Source: Gnetum montanum (taxonomy: Eukaryota; Streptophyta; Gnetopsida; Gnetales; Gnetaceae). From it: DNA of 64,000 nt. How positions within the stretch are numbered: position 1 is the first letter of the stretch; each line of letters opens with the position of its first letter. The stretch is from the NCBI GenBank assembly GCA_015680685.1, contig MNCI01020673.1:393944-457943 (forward strand), written 5' to 3'. The notes below the pieces were generated by a model. That model saw only the letters and a program-made list of their open reading frames with translations, searched no databases and was not told where the DNA came from. The translations under genes and the position numbers were made by a program. Positions 47,632-59,485 of this stretch are shown here, one piece after another.

Positions 47632-49712
47632 GCCATGACAATATAAAAACCTGAGAGCCCAAACAAGAAGCTGTTGGTCAACGTGCAACAAACCAAACCT
47701 TTTCATGAGCTTAGGACAGCCAGTACACATGCTACCTCTATTGATGGATAACCTTGCTCACTATTTCAGATCTCCTCCTTCCAACTTAGTCGTGGGGGAG
47801 ATGGCCACCTATGCTAACCATTTTAGGCCCTTAATTCTTTCTAAATTTTTGTTTTACACGTTTTTGTTTCACACATTTTTGTTTTACACATTTTTCCACC
47901 TTTTCTTATTTTTTTTTACACCATCATTCATATTTTTACTATTTCTTTATTTGCTTGATTTACTTTTATTCTTCATCCAATAAGTGCTCATGATGGTGGA
48001 TTTAATTATATCATAATGATTGCTAATGTTTGGTTTTTACCTTTGAATTATGATGCTGATATTAAGGTATGGTTCTTTTGGTAAAATAGGCAATGAGTCC
48101 ACGCCACCCACTCATCCATACAACTCTATGGTCTCTTTTGGCTTGGAACCATATAGTCCCCTTTTTCTAAGTAAACTTGTTAATGAATTGGTAGTTGGGT
48201 ATTTTTCAAACTAAGGAAAGACTCAAAGGATGAAAGGGTGTGACTTCAAGGGGATTTGATGCATTTGTGTTGGCCATTCTCTTAGGTGCTTGGATGCTTT
48301 TTCTTGGGTTTTCCGCCATTCTGACATTGTTCAAAAATTAGGAAGTCGAGTAAATAAAAATAAGTCTTTGCATGGTGTGGTTCTCATGCAAAAAAAAAAA
48401 GTGAGAATTCAAAGCACACCCCTTACACATAATAAAGCAATATGGGCTACAAGCACTGGTTATGGAACTAGAAAGACATGTTACCCATGCTTGAAGGTTC
48501 CCTCTATCTAAGGCCCTTTCTCACTTCCTGCTTCTCCATCTCGCTCTCCTCAGAATGGTGGTGACTTTTTGTGGAAGCATTCCTGTTGCTTCAAGTGGAT
48601 GAATTGGTCAAGTGTATTGATGCAAGGTCACTGGATGTGGTTTGTTTGAGTTTGGATTTGGGATGGGTTCTACTCAGTCGCATTAACCATAAAGTACACA
48701 AGGGACTTTACACAACCTTTTTCTTGGGATTCCATTCCATTCTCTCCTCTCCATCTTTCTTCCCATTTTTCCACCTCATTGCTGATTTTATCATTAGTTT
48801 GTTTCTAGGTTGATGCATTATTTTTCTTTGGTGAATTCTTGTGGGTAAGTTTTTAACTCTTGCTTCCAAATGACATTCCTAGAGCCTACGGACTCTTTGG
48901 TTTGTGGGTTTGTCATGGCATAAAAGGCATGAGCCTGCTTTGGGGAGGACCCATTGGCATTCCTTTTTGGTGCAATTGTTAACTTCTTATCCTTAAACAT
49001 TTCCTGTAATCAATCATTTCTTATTTCATCCCCATCCATGGCATCTATTTTGTTGGTGTTGCCGTTATCATTTTTTCCATCTTTCTTGTCCCTCATATTT
49101 TTCGATCTTATAGCTAACGGAGGTTCGCTCTTAGTCGTGGGGGCCTTGGCACAAATTTTTACTTTTTTCCATTTTACTATTTGCCTAACCCCTACACCTT
49201 GGGTAGTCACCAGTGATAAATCTTTGAACCAGTTCTGCCATAACCACAACTCAGCCAATGCGCTTCATATCGAGATAAGGTATTAACAACATTGTGGTTT
49301 ATCTATCCTTGCTCATTTGTGACTGTGTTGTGTGTGTAGATGGCAATCATAAAAATAATGGATTGGGCTTAGAGGAAGCACTAAGGATGGACTAGAACTA
49401 GAGCATTTACAAAAGGAGCAAGTTTGGTGGTGTGGCTATGGATAAAGAACGGAAGGCGCAACCTCGGCATTAGCGGCAACACGCTTCATCCTCTTTCTCT
49501 CTCTTTCTCTTCAAGCTACCAAATAAAGGTCTGGATGTCATTTATGTACAAGTGTTCACCACAATGGTCATGAACACTAATGTTGTAATATGCTTATCGA
49601 TCCGTTCACTAGGCACATTTAGTTTATCATCCCATTCCATCGTTGGTTGTTAGTTAGTCAATAATCCCATACCTTCCCAATATTTTGTAAAGAACTTGAG
49701 GACAAGTTTTCA
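47632..49712 (+). other. Post-pol spacer of the 40.6-kb element
   Basis: About 2 kb with only short open frames. The lineage-specific post-pol ORF found at 10.3 and 57 kb is absent here. Polypurine-tract-like motifs occur at 47,788-47,802 and 49,131-49,144. Blocks are shared with the minus-strand element (about 57.87-58.3 kb) and the non-autonomous element (18.7 kb). Confidence 0.6.
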
Positions 49713-49728
49713 TTCAGTCATGGGGGTA
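49713..49728 (+). promoter_or_regulatory. Polypurine tract
   Basis: 'ttcagtcatgggggta', directly before the 3' LTR start TGATGAAC. Confidence 0.8.
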
Positions 49729-50568
49729 TGATGAACTATAATATTGGGGCCACAATATCGCATCCGCGATATCGAGTACGCGATATCGGAGCCTACCATA
49801 CGATGTCGGATAGCCAATATCGAGACCTGCCTCCTTGCCTATAAATAAGAGGCAAGCACAGTTGGTTTTGTAGTTATATAGTTAGTCTCTTAGCTAAAAT
49901 CTTGCCCTTTCTCCCCTCCAAAGTTAGAATTATTTCTATGTGCCCATAGTAGGAGTCATCAAGTGAACGGATCTTTATTCAAGCATTGTGTACCTGAGCA
50001 CACTTTGTGTACAGCAATCAAGAAGAACTTTATGATAAACCTTGCAGCATCCGGAATAGATTAGTTAATGTTAATTATTGTTATTAAATGCTTTCTTAGT
50101 TAATTAATGATTCCCTCTCACCCTACAACTCTCCTAAGTAAACACACACAGTACGATCACTTCGAGCATGCGTGTAACACTTGGTAACCTAGTAACGATT
50201 AGCGTTTGGTAATCCCAGTAGTGTTGCGCTAGTTCAAGATGTGTACGGTAAGTGAGAACAGATACTGGTGTTAGGATAATTAAAGCCTAGTTAATTAGTA
50301 GTTAAGTTAAATTAGCCACTTAGTTATCTCTCTCTCTTCCCTTATTAGCAACAAGACATAAAAACATAAAAGCCATAAAAATCATATGCCTCAAGCTTAC
50401 TTAACCATACAATCGTGACATACAAGTAAGTTTGGGAAGACAACGATCAACCAACCCGTCCTTGTTCCACAAGGGAGCATAAGCACTTAGTCCTTAGAAT
50501 TCGACCAGATTGTGCGTGAAATGCTCATATTTGTATGGTTGAGCATAGGGGTACCTCGTCGATCATTA
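49729..50568 (+). mobile_element. 3' LTR (840 bp)
   Basis: Matches the 5' LTR throughout, with a TATA box 'cctataaataagagg' near 49,838. Only two GATATC hexamers remain intact in U3; the others have become AATATC or GATGTC. It ends TCATTA and is followed by the ATAGG duplication. Confidence 0.92.
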
Positions 50569-50573
50569 ATAGG

Positions 50574-50974
50574 TCTCAGAATAACCTCACTATTATCATT
50601 AGATCATCCTTGTGATCCCAAACAAGTCACTCATAGCCAGGTCTTGGCATAGCCTTACTACTAACATCCTCAACAACTAAGACACACGTATTATCAAAAT
50701 GATAAGTCTTGACTATGCCTCACTACACAGCACTAGACTCAACTGCTAAGTGTCATGGTCTTGGCTAAATCCATAGCCTCATATGAACTTATGAATCAAA
50801 ATCTAGGGTAGGAAATCCATTCAACAACCCTTGTTCCCGTGAGGTGGATCCCACTAAAGAATGCTCCACTACTACATGTAGACAGAGGCATCCAAAAGAT
50901 TCATAGCTCCTACTACCAACTAAGCGAAAATGATCCCACAAATAGAAGAATTCAAAAATATACAACAACAAGGG
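50574..50974. other. Target DNA continued (split tandem-repeat region)
   Basis: Continues the degenerate tandem-repeat DNA of 39.4-40.6 kb ('ctattatcattagatcatcc' matches 40,490). Further units are recognisable as 'ggtcttggcatagcc'. No gene was seen. Confidence 0.6.
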
Positions 50975-51814
50975 TGATAAGTCGTATTCTTCATTAGCTA
51001 CGATATCGGAGCCTTAATATCGTAGCACGTGCTATGTTATTGGATATCAAATATTGCAGGATATGTGCCTACTTATAAATACAACACTTGGGCACACGAT
51101 CTAGACATTTCATTCCTTAGTTGTTAGTGAAGCTTTTGTAGTTTGTTTTCTCTAGTGTTAGAATTTTTTCTAAGTGCCCATAGTAGGAGTTGCAAAGTAT
51201 ATGGATCTTTATTCAAGCACTGATGTACCTAAGCACCTCAATGTGAACAACAATCAAACGAGCTTTTCTGATCAAACCTTACAGCACTTGAAATAGATTA
51301 ATGTTTTCCTTATGCATTTATTATTCATGCACTTGACTTTAATGAATTTTAATTAAGTAATTCATATAGATTAAATAACGAACATAAGTATGACCACTTC
51401 GAGCATACATTACGCTTGGTAATCCTAGTACCACCTAATGCTTTATAACCTAGTAACATTGCAATGTGTTTAGGATATGTACGGAAAGTGGGAACAAATG
51501 CTTATGTTAGGATTAGTTATGTGTTAGTTAGTTATTAAATTAATTAGATTAATAAATATAAAATTTACTTTATTTCTAGCACTTAGTCGAATCTAGTGAA
51601 AAAGATAAAATGATAAAAATCATGTGCCCTATTGACACTTAATCATACCTTTGCAATTCACAAGTGAAACTAGAAAGACAATGATCACATCCTTAATATT
51701 CACATCCTAGACCCAGTGTACTTGGAGAGCTAAAGTTTGCAAAATTCGATCGAATCCCTTAGTGAATCTTAGTGATTCATATGGTTGGGCATAGGGATTG
51801 CTCATTGCTCATCA
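50975..51814 (+). mobile_element. 5' LTR of a second plus-strand Athila-type element
   Basis: 840 bp from TGATAAG to TCATCA, sharing R/U5 blocks with the other LTRs. U3 has fewer palindromes (one GATATCGG plus variants such as AATATCG and GGATATCA). Its 3' end lies beyond the window. Confidence 0.85.
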
Positions 51815-51815
51815 T

Positions 51816-51833
51816 TGGCATTGTTGCCGGGGA
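51816..51833 (+). promoter_or_regulatory. Primer-binding site, tRNA-Asp type
   Basis: TGGCATTGTTGCCGGGGA, three differences from the tRNA-Asp complement. Confidence 0.82.
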
Positions 51834-51899
51834 CTTTAGTTAGCTACGTGTGCTATCTAGAACTTATCAAAATTATTTAAAGATGTTGTAATGAACTTT

Positions 51900-53424
51900 A
51901 AAGCCACAATCATTAAGAATAATAATAATAGTAATGAGCACACTATTTTTCTTTTCAAAGCTAAAATGGATTCTTCTCACAAGGTTGATTGTCCACCACC
52001 ATTCGAGCATACATCCAATCAACAAAGGCATGGGAGGTCAAATTAACCAATGCCCTAGTAATGTAGAGTGGTATATACTCATCTCGATGAGTTTATGCCA
52101 AATTTTACCTCCATCCTGCATTAGGATGAACAGTTGTAGTGGAGGAACATAAAGGGCAACATCGTGTTACTACCTAATTGATCAGTTCCTGCGATGCTGC
52201 TCCAAACTCTTATGAGGTTGGACATCCAAGGGATCAATCCTGAATATGTTGTGCAAGACCATGACTATCACGACTACCATCCCATTAAGGCACAATGCAA
52301 AAGAGATAGGCAACAGGAGAGACGTCATGAAGCATCAAAGGAAAAATGGTTTAATAACCCCTTATTCCTGCTAGGCCAAAAATAATGAGAGGATCCTTTT
52401 TCTAGGAGTTCTTAATTTACTAACTCTCCTCCCTTTGGCTTTGATGAGGGGGGCTTGAACTAGAACTTACAGTCGACTATAAATAATCTTGGTTCGGGCA
52501 AGAATGGGTCCATGACCATGGGGACTCCAAAGGTGGGAGTCAAGGTAGGAACATGGATGGACATGATGATAATGGTTGTGATCGAAGAAGAGGGGGTAGT
52601 AGGCACCATGCTGGTGTAGGCTCGCCTCCCTCTTCTTCACCTTCAACATCCTCTTCTTCCTCTATCTCCGATCGAAGGTGTAGAGGATGTGACCATGATG
52701 GAGGTGACTGAAGAGATAGAGATGATCGTAGGGCCCGTAGGACTAGTAGAGACTAGGAGCATGGGCAATCAAGGGAGGCACACCACCATAAAAGAAGGGG
52801 AAATAGAGGGCATCATGGGCATCATGGCCATGACAGAGGCTATGACCATGATGAGCCTTTGCTTACAATAAGGAACATGTTGAACATTGCAAAGGCCATG
52901 AGAATCCCAATGAGGCATGTGAAAGATAGTAGAATTAAATAGTTGGATATGAACAATATTCCTAAGTTTGAAGGGGGATACAACTCAAATCCACATAATC
53001 ATCTTCAAGCCTTTCATGATGCATGTGTCTTGTAGAACATCAAAAACGAATGGCAAAAGTTAAAGCTATTTCCAATGATATTCATTAAAGAAGCTGAAAG
53101 TTGGTACTGGTCTTTGGAGCCAGAATCAATCCATCGATGGAGTACAATACTAGAGCTCTTCAATGATAAGTATCAAACATACTCTCGAGTGTCCAACTTG
53201 AGAAAGTAGATCCAAGGTTGGAAACAAAGAAAACATGAATCCTTAGATGTAGCCATGAGTAGGTACTATTCTTTCTTACACCAATGCCTTTCCCATGGTT
53301 ATTCTTAGTGAGAGCAACTCTACCATATCATAGATGGGCTTTGCACAAAAACGAGGAGAACTCTTGGAGTTTATGCCCAAGGGAGACTCTCTGAATTAAG
53401 GCCCCATCAGATTCAAAGACTGAG
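51900..53424 (+). pseudogene. Athila-type gag, interrupted by insertion at 53,425
   Basis: Parallels 41.6-43.1 kb. N-terminal segment WYILISMS (about 52,070); a basic Ser/Arg/His/Gly-rich region (about 52,480-52,850); the core starting MNNIPKFEGGYNSNP (about 52,947); KLFPMIFIKEAESWYW; and the homologue of DGLRHETRRTLG near 53,335-53,370. The frame is cut at CAAAGACTGAG by the LTR of the minus-strand element. The rest of the element must lie beyond the window. Several stops. Confidence 0.8.
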
Positions 53425-54327
53425 TGATGAGCGGTTGGGTACCCCTACACCCAACCATGCGAATCACAAGCGTTCACACGTGACTCGGTCGAATTCCGTA
53501 GACTGTAAGCACTTTGCATACACTAGACCCTAACCAGCAAAACCTTGGGTTAGAACAGTCGGTGTCTTCCCAACCTCACTTGTGATGTTATGATTACGAT
53601 GGTTAAGTGAGATTGAGGCAAATGATTTTTATGGCTTTTTCACTTTATCTTCTAGCAGCTAATTCTTGAAATGGAAAGTAGGGAATGGAGTATTACATAA
53701 TCTATAATTATATTAATCTATACCTTAACTCTTCCTAGCATAAGTATCTAATCCCATCTTCCATACACATCCTGAGCATCCCCTAGCCAGTACTGGGTTA
53801 CCAGACGTTAAGCATCGCTAGGTTGCCAAATTTGTGTTTATGTTCAAGATGGTCGTACTTATGGTTTTTACAAACTATAAGAGAGTGATGGCGATTAAAG
53901 TAATAGCAACAGAAACTTAAGGAATTATTAAAGCATAGAAATATTAAACTATTAAATGCATCAAATGACTAAGTCCAATTGCTGCAAGGAATGCTTGAAA
54001 AGCTCATCTTTATTGTTGTTCATGCCAATGGCTCAGGTACATCAGCGCTCAAATAAAAAGCCAGACACCTTTCTTACACCTACTGCGGACACTTGGAAAA
54101 TATTCTAACTCTCGCAGAAACAAACTGCAAGAGCTTCGCTACAACTGCCAAAAGGTACCTAAGTGTGGTGGAAGCACATTTATTTATAGGCTAGAACAGG
54201 CTCCACGTAAACGGGGCCACGTAGACGCATGGACAAATGCGTCAACAGGGCTGCGTTGATGCCGCCACATATACAGGGCCCCATATATGTGGCCTAGTTG
54301 ATGCATTGACTATTTAGCACTTCATCA
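53425..54327 (-). mobile_element. 3' LTR (903 bp) of the minus-strand element
   Basis: TGATGA at 53,425 and TCATCA at 54,327. It belongs to the same LTR subfamily as 13,404-14,324, with GC-rich palindromes near the 54,327 end and a minus-strand TATA 'cctataaataaatgtg' near 54,190. Confidence 0.88.
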
Positions 54328-54343
54328 TACCCCCACAACTGAG
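54328..54343 (-). promoter_or_regulatory. Polypurine tract (minus strand)
   Basis: The minus strand reads CTCAGTTGTGGGGGTA immediately before the LTR. Confidence 0.8.
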
Positions 54344-54859
54344 TAAAAACTTGTCCTCAAGTTCATCTACAATTTGGAAGGTATGGACTTCTTATTACAA
54401 CACACATGACACAACACAAATTTTACTAACGCACCAAGTGCTCGAGTGTACAGAGAGGGAAAAATTACAAAAATGGTAGTGTTCAGAGATAAAATTGAAC
54501 ACCCCAATGATCTTGGATTCTTTGCCGTGCTCAAAGGTGAAAAAATTGCTGGAGAAAATCACACTGTCCCTAATGGCGGTGGTTTTGATGGACCTTCACT
54601 AATCCCTAGTGCATGTGGCAGTGGTGGCATGGAAGATGGTTGCCCCGTAGCAAATGCAACTTCTGGAGGCAACTGGAAAGCCTCCAAGAGATCCCTCATT
54701 TTCTCTTCCTTGCTTCTAGGATCATTCATTGTTCAAGTAGCTTCACCAATGTGTGCTAAGTCTAGAACCTCCCAAGGGCATGGAAGTGTAGGGAAGAGTT
54801 CTTTCAAATTGACAAACCAGGCTGCAAACTATTTTCATTCGATGTCGAACGCTCGAATT

Positions 54860-57200
54860 AATGACTACAACTACTGCTAGTCATTCATTCATTGGGCCAA
54901 GTTCTCAGCGACCTCACATTGCCCTTCAAAACACGTGTGGAGAACCTCGAGTTCCGCATTTGCTTCTTCTAATTTTTGTTTTGTCACTTTATGTGCTTCG
55001 AACTCACCCTCGTATAAAGAATACAAGGTGGCCACTTGCTTTTCAAGATTAGACTGCGGTCTTCCAACTGTTAGCATAGTTAGGTTTGCATAGCGAAGAT
55101 TGGCCAACTCAATGTACTCTGTCATTTCTTCAATCTGTAGTTTCTTGAGGCAGATTTCAACCTGGTTGTAGGCATTCAACCCATCAAAGATGGGTTGCCA
55201 CACCTCGTCTCCTTCTCAGAGCTACTGGAGCACTTGGTTCAATTTGGCGTTGGCGACTTGAATATGCTTTTCATTCACTTCCTTTTGTAATCCCACTTGG
55301 TCCCTGTAATGATTTTTAACTTTCTCAAACTTAAGGGCTTCACTTTTCCAAGCAGTGATTTCAATGGCTGATTTCTGTCGCAAGGCACGAACCTCTTCCA
55401 TAGAAAAATTTCAATTTTCAGCAGCCAACCTCCTCACATCAGTGTTCACCCTAGCTAGCTCTTCCTGTTGTTGGTGAATGAAGCTTTTCATGTGCTCATT
55501 TTCAACACCCACATTACGCAAGTGATGGACTTTCATGGTTAGCCTAACGTTCTCTTGGCAAACCTATGTCAAGTCCTTGTTTAGATGATATGCATGGGCA
55601 TTTGCCAAGGACTTATCAAAGATCACCGACTCACGCTCATCCTCAACTATCTAAATTTTAACTTGAAGCTATTGAAAAGCTTCATCTCTGGTGAGTTCAT
55701 GGTTGAGGAGAGTTGGATAGGCAAGTTGGACCCTTAATTGGGCAACTTCTGTTGCCAAGCGTTGACAATTGGCTTGAGCAACTTCGAGTTGCCCCTCCAA
55801 GATGAGGCTCTTACCCTTTGTCGAGAGTAGCTCTGACTAGGTTGCAGTGATGTTATCTAGAAGATCAAAAACATCTGGAAGTGGTTGCCCGGTTCCCACC
55901 AGTCGATCCAACAGTTCTTCATGTTGGGTTGCATCGATCCTACTACGTGAAGTCCTAGCGAATGCCTGTACATCTTTGAGTCCATGTACATTTGGTACAG
56001 GTGTCACCGATGCATTGAGGGCCATAGCAATCGTGTCAGCAACCTCTTCGACCGTAATCTCCTATCCTTGGTGTTGCATCACCAAGACTATTTCCCTCTC
56101 TCCATCCTTCAAGCGTACCAAAAAAGTAGCAGAATTTCTTGAAATTTCAGAAAATAGCTTTTGGGTGAATACCATTACTTCTCGAACACTAGGATCAGTC
56201 CTTGCGGGTACTTGTGTTGGGGTGACAGAGAACATAGGCCTTGCTCTTTCTAGCAGACTTACTGATCAAGCCACTTACTTTAAGTAGCTTATTGTAGGAC
56301 AATAGACTAAAGGGTCTTCTCCTCCACCGGTCCCTCTAGATTGCTCTTGTTAGCTCAAGAGTGATTATCAGATTTCACGTATATGTTCTACGATGGTTTG
56401 CAAACCCGACCTCGTTGTTTGCGCAGGTGGTGGAGGTGGTTGCTACTCTTCCTCCATTTGTGTGGTGGTCGAAGTCCTATCTTTCATCATTTCTCACCAT
56501 GAGGCAATTAGGACATGTCGGAGTGTATCGTTGGTGTAGCGTGCTATCCTTCCTCATTTGCATAATTTCTTGATTAAGCAGGGAAAGGGTAGAGCCTGCC
56601 TTCCACGTTCGCTTTCAGCAAATCTTTTCTCAATCTCTAAAAACAACAATTGTGGAAGGATCATTGGGAACTTTCCACTTAGAGCAGCACATGCACGAGT
56701 GGAGAAGGTAGTGATCTTGCTAGGTCTCACTGTTGGGTTTAGGTGGCAAGACGCAATCTTTGAGTATACCCTCTTCACGGTGGTCAAAGTGTCAAACTCT
56801 TTGTGATCCACCCCATAGCACCGCCTGATCCATTTCCCTTTTACCTCGGGATCTGCTTACTTAGGAATCTCCACCACATCAGCTCTGGTCTCAGGCAAGC
56901 CTAGAGCTTGTGCGATCACTTCTGTAGAGTAAGAGACATAGATGTCCTTGATTCTTACTTTGGACCTCGACTACCCAATTTTCCAGAAGAGGTAAGTCTC
57001 TCCTAAGTACCATTCACCACTGGATGTGATGATCGGCCACATAGGAGAGTTTTGCAATTGGGGCCTCACCTCTTTTGATGCATTCTCAAGGAATGGTCCA
57101 AAGTTTAACTCTTGCAAGACCATTCGTTGCACCTCCCTTGGCTGGGTCATTACAACGATTGCTCCCATGTGAAGTTGTGGTTAAGTGACTTGGTAGGACC
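54860..57200 (-). pseudogene. Post-pol ORF, second copy (plant-transposon-protein-like domain plus coiled coil)
   Basis: Parallels 10,400-12,845 through its whole length. N-terminal: VQRMVLQELNFGPFLE, MWPIITSSGEWYLGETYLFW, EFDTLTTVKRVYSKIAS, and ALPFPCLIKKLCK (near 56,560). Middle: EELLDRLVGTGQPLPDVFDL (about 55,860-55,925). C-terminal coiled-coil part to 54,889, with EICLKKLQIEEMTEYIELAN. Several stops remain. The extreme N-terminus is replaced by unrelated sequence containing a 26-base C run (G on this strand). Conservation between two independent copies argues that this was a real protein of the lineage. Confidence 0.7.
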
Positions 57201-57270
57201 TTTCCTGAGTTCAAACCCAAAACCGACCACATACAATGACATTGCAGCAACATGCAAAGACTCGTCCACA

Positions 57271-57296
57271 CCCCCCCCCCCCCCCCCCCCCCCCCC
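57271..57296. repeat. Homopolymer of 26 C
   Basis: An uninterrupted run of 26 C (G on the coding strand of the element) at the upstream edge of the post-pol ORF. No comparable run occurs in the 10.3-kb copy. Confidence 0.9.
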
Positions 57297-57345
57297 AAGT
57301 GTACAAAAATGCATCCACAAAGAACCATCACTCCAACAGGCGTGA

Positions 57346-58340
57346 GAGGAAGGAACTAAAACGGGACTAAGTTAGAGGAAATGGAGTGAGTATCATAACT
57401 AGTGCTTGTGGCTCGTGAGAGGTAGTCTAAGGGGTGTGCTTTGAATTCCCACATAGTTAGGATTTTATTTTTGTTTTTATTGTGATTTTGTGGGAACCAC
57501 ACCATGCGAAGACCCATGCTTGGTTGCATGCATTCGACCAAGGGGTGTGCTTTGAATCCTCATGTTTGTTTTTGTTTTATTTTTTTTGTTTTTATGATGA
57601 GGACCACACCATGCAAGGTTAAATTGCGAAGGAGCTTCCTTATAGAGAAGAACATGGACTGGTAAGAAATCCGTAAGGACACTCCCGCAACTCAGGGGAT
57701 AGAAGAGGACGACGAATGTTGCATTCCCCTTGAAGTCACACCCGATTCAAATCATTGGGTCATCCCTAAGTTTGGGAACTACACAAGTCACACATTAATT
57801 AAAATGTTTTTAAGTGAAGGGGGTTGCATGTTTCCAAAGGGAGGAAAACCATGGAGTGGATGAATGGGTGGATGACGTGGACTCATTGCCGATTTTATGA
57901 GATGAAAGTAGACATAAATTCCAAGAACAACAATGTGAGGGTGGGAGCAAGATAAAATAGGTGGACTATTTCACACAACCCATCACAACGAAAACCATCC
58001 GCACCATATCTGATGACAATAAGACGACTTATTAGCAACCAATTGGAAATTAAACACACACACACACACATGCATAAGTAAGCAACAAAGAAATGGAAAA
58101 GTAATTAAAGAAAGGAAAATTTAGTAAGAATTGGCAAACGTATGAACGATGTTGAAAAAGAAAATAAGTGAGACAAAAAGTTCCAAAAATAGTGAGGAGC
58201 GTAGTAGAATGGATCAGCAGGAGGATAGTCTCCCCCACAACTAGGCTAGGAGGAGGAGACTTGAAAAAAGGAATGAGGCTGTCCCTGTGACAATGAGGCA
58301 ATAGCACTGGGTTGGTGGAGTTCACAGAAAGGTTTTAATT
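57346..58340 (-). other. Spacer between integrase and post-pol ORF
   Basis: Mostly non-coding. It includes an (AC)n microsatellite at about 58,053-58,068 and a polypurine-like motif at 58,229-58,243. It matches parts of the 47.7-48.3 kb spacer ('tgagtccac' followed by 'cac' and 'atcca' blocks). Confidence 0.55.
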
Positions 58341-58379
58341 ATTGCCAATTGGCCAACTGCATTCTCGTGGGGTCCTCAA

Positions 58380-59340
58380 GTCTGTGTATAAGTAAGGCAC
58401 CGAATGAGAAGGTTTCAGAGACAATGTAAGGTCCTTCCCACAGTGTTTGAAACTTGGTCGATTGCGGTACGTATGTGGGGTTCCAGTAAAGTACCTTATC
58501 TCCACATTTAAATGTTACCTTCCAAATCCTTAGATCATATTGTAGGCCTTGTGTATCTCATTTTCTGATAGGGCCACCAGTCGATTCTCATTGAGCACAT
58601 TTAGGTTGATAAGTTGTTCATGTTGTGCTAGTGGTAGGTCAAGACCCAGGTCACAGGCTATAGATAGTGTTTGGAGTTCTACCTGGATTGGAAGTTTCGG
58701 TAGCTTACCATACACTAACTCATAGGGAGAATAACCTATAGGAAGTTTCTAAGTTGAGCGATAGGCCCAGAGGGTATCGTTAAGTTTGGTGCTCCAATCC
58801 CTCCTATATTTATTGATGGTTCAAGTGAGGATTTTTTGATCTCCCTATTAGTGACTTCGGCCTGCCCGCTGGCTTGGGGGTGATAAGGTGTTGTAAATTT
58901 ATGGGTAACCCCCAAGTGTTGCATGAGTTTATGAAAGGTGATGCCCATGAAATGCGTTCCATTGTCTGAGATAAGCACACGTGGCACTCCAAACCTATTT
59001 ACGATTTGCTGTTGGAAAAATCGTGTAGCGATGTTGGAGGAACAATCGATGATGACTGCTGCCTCTGCCCGCTTTGTGCAGTAGTCCACAACAACGATGA
59101 TGTATGCCTTTTTGTTGGACAGGGGTGTGATGGGACCCATAAAGTCGATGCCTCAGATGTCAAAGGGCTCTAGTGGTTGGATCCATTGTTGAGGTCCCTC
59201 CATTCTTGTAGATATCCCACTGTCTCTCTGGCATTGTTCACAGGAGCGGGCAAACCATTGTGCATCCTTGAAAATTATAGGCCAGTAATATCTTGTAAGT
59301 AGGATCTTAATGGCCATACATCATCCAACATAGTGGCCCC
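58380..59340 (-). pseudogene. Integrase (minus strand)
   Basis: Catalytic core in 58,736-59,140 with MGPITPLSNKKAYIIVVVDY, Asp in ISDNGTHFMG and Glu in GQAEVTNRE. The zinc-binding part lies upstream (about 59,200-59,340), and the C-terminal segment YGKLPKLPIQVELQTLSIA at 58,530-58,715. A few stops and a frameshift after the catalytic Glu. It joins cDNA ends to host DNA; homologous to 46,550-47,631. Confidence 0.83.
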
Positions 59341-59485
59341 CACAAGGACCCTCGTGAGCATCTTGGAGGACGCGTAGTGTATCATCATTAGGGACACACC
59401 ATCGAACTAGGCCATCTGCACACACCTTATAAAGGTGGCCATTGATTTCCATGAAGCACTTGGCCATCTGGAGAAACTGTTGTTT

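Larger units (their letters stand above)
40638..50568 (+). mobile_element. Full-length Athila-type Ty3/gypsy retrotransposon
   Basis: 9,931 bp flanked by the target duplication ATAGG (40,633-40,637 and 50,569-50,573). The pre-insertion sequence can be read across the two flanks and matches an adjacent tandem-repeat unit (40,470-40,500). Order: LTR, tRNA-Asp primer site, gag, protease, reverse transcriptase, RNase H, integrase, a ~2-kb spacer, polypurine tract, LTR. The lineage call rests on the tRNA-Asp primer, the VFMD[D/N]FSTYG RT motif and the lack of a chromodomain. Many stops make it inactive. By eye the LTRs differ at about 6-7% of positions. Confidence 0.92.
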
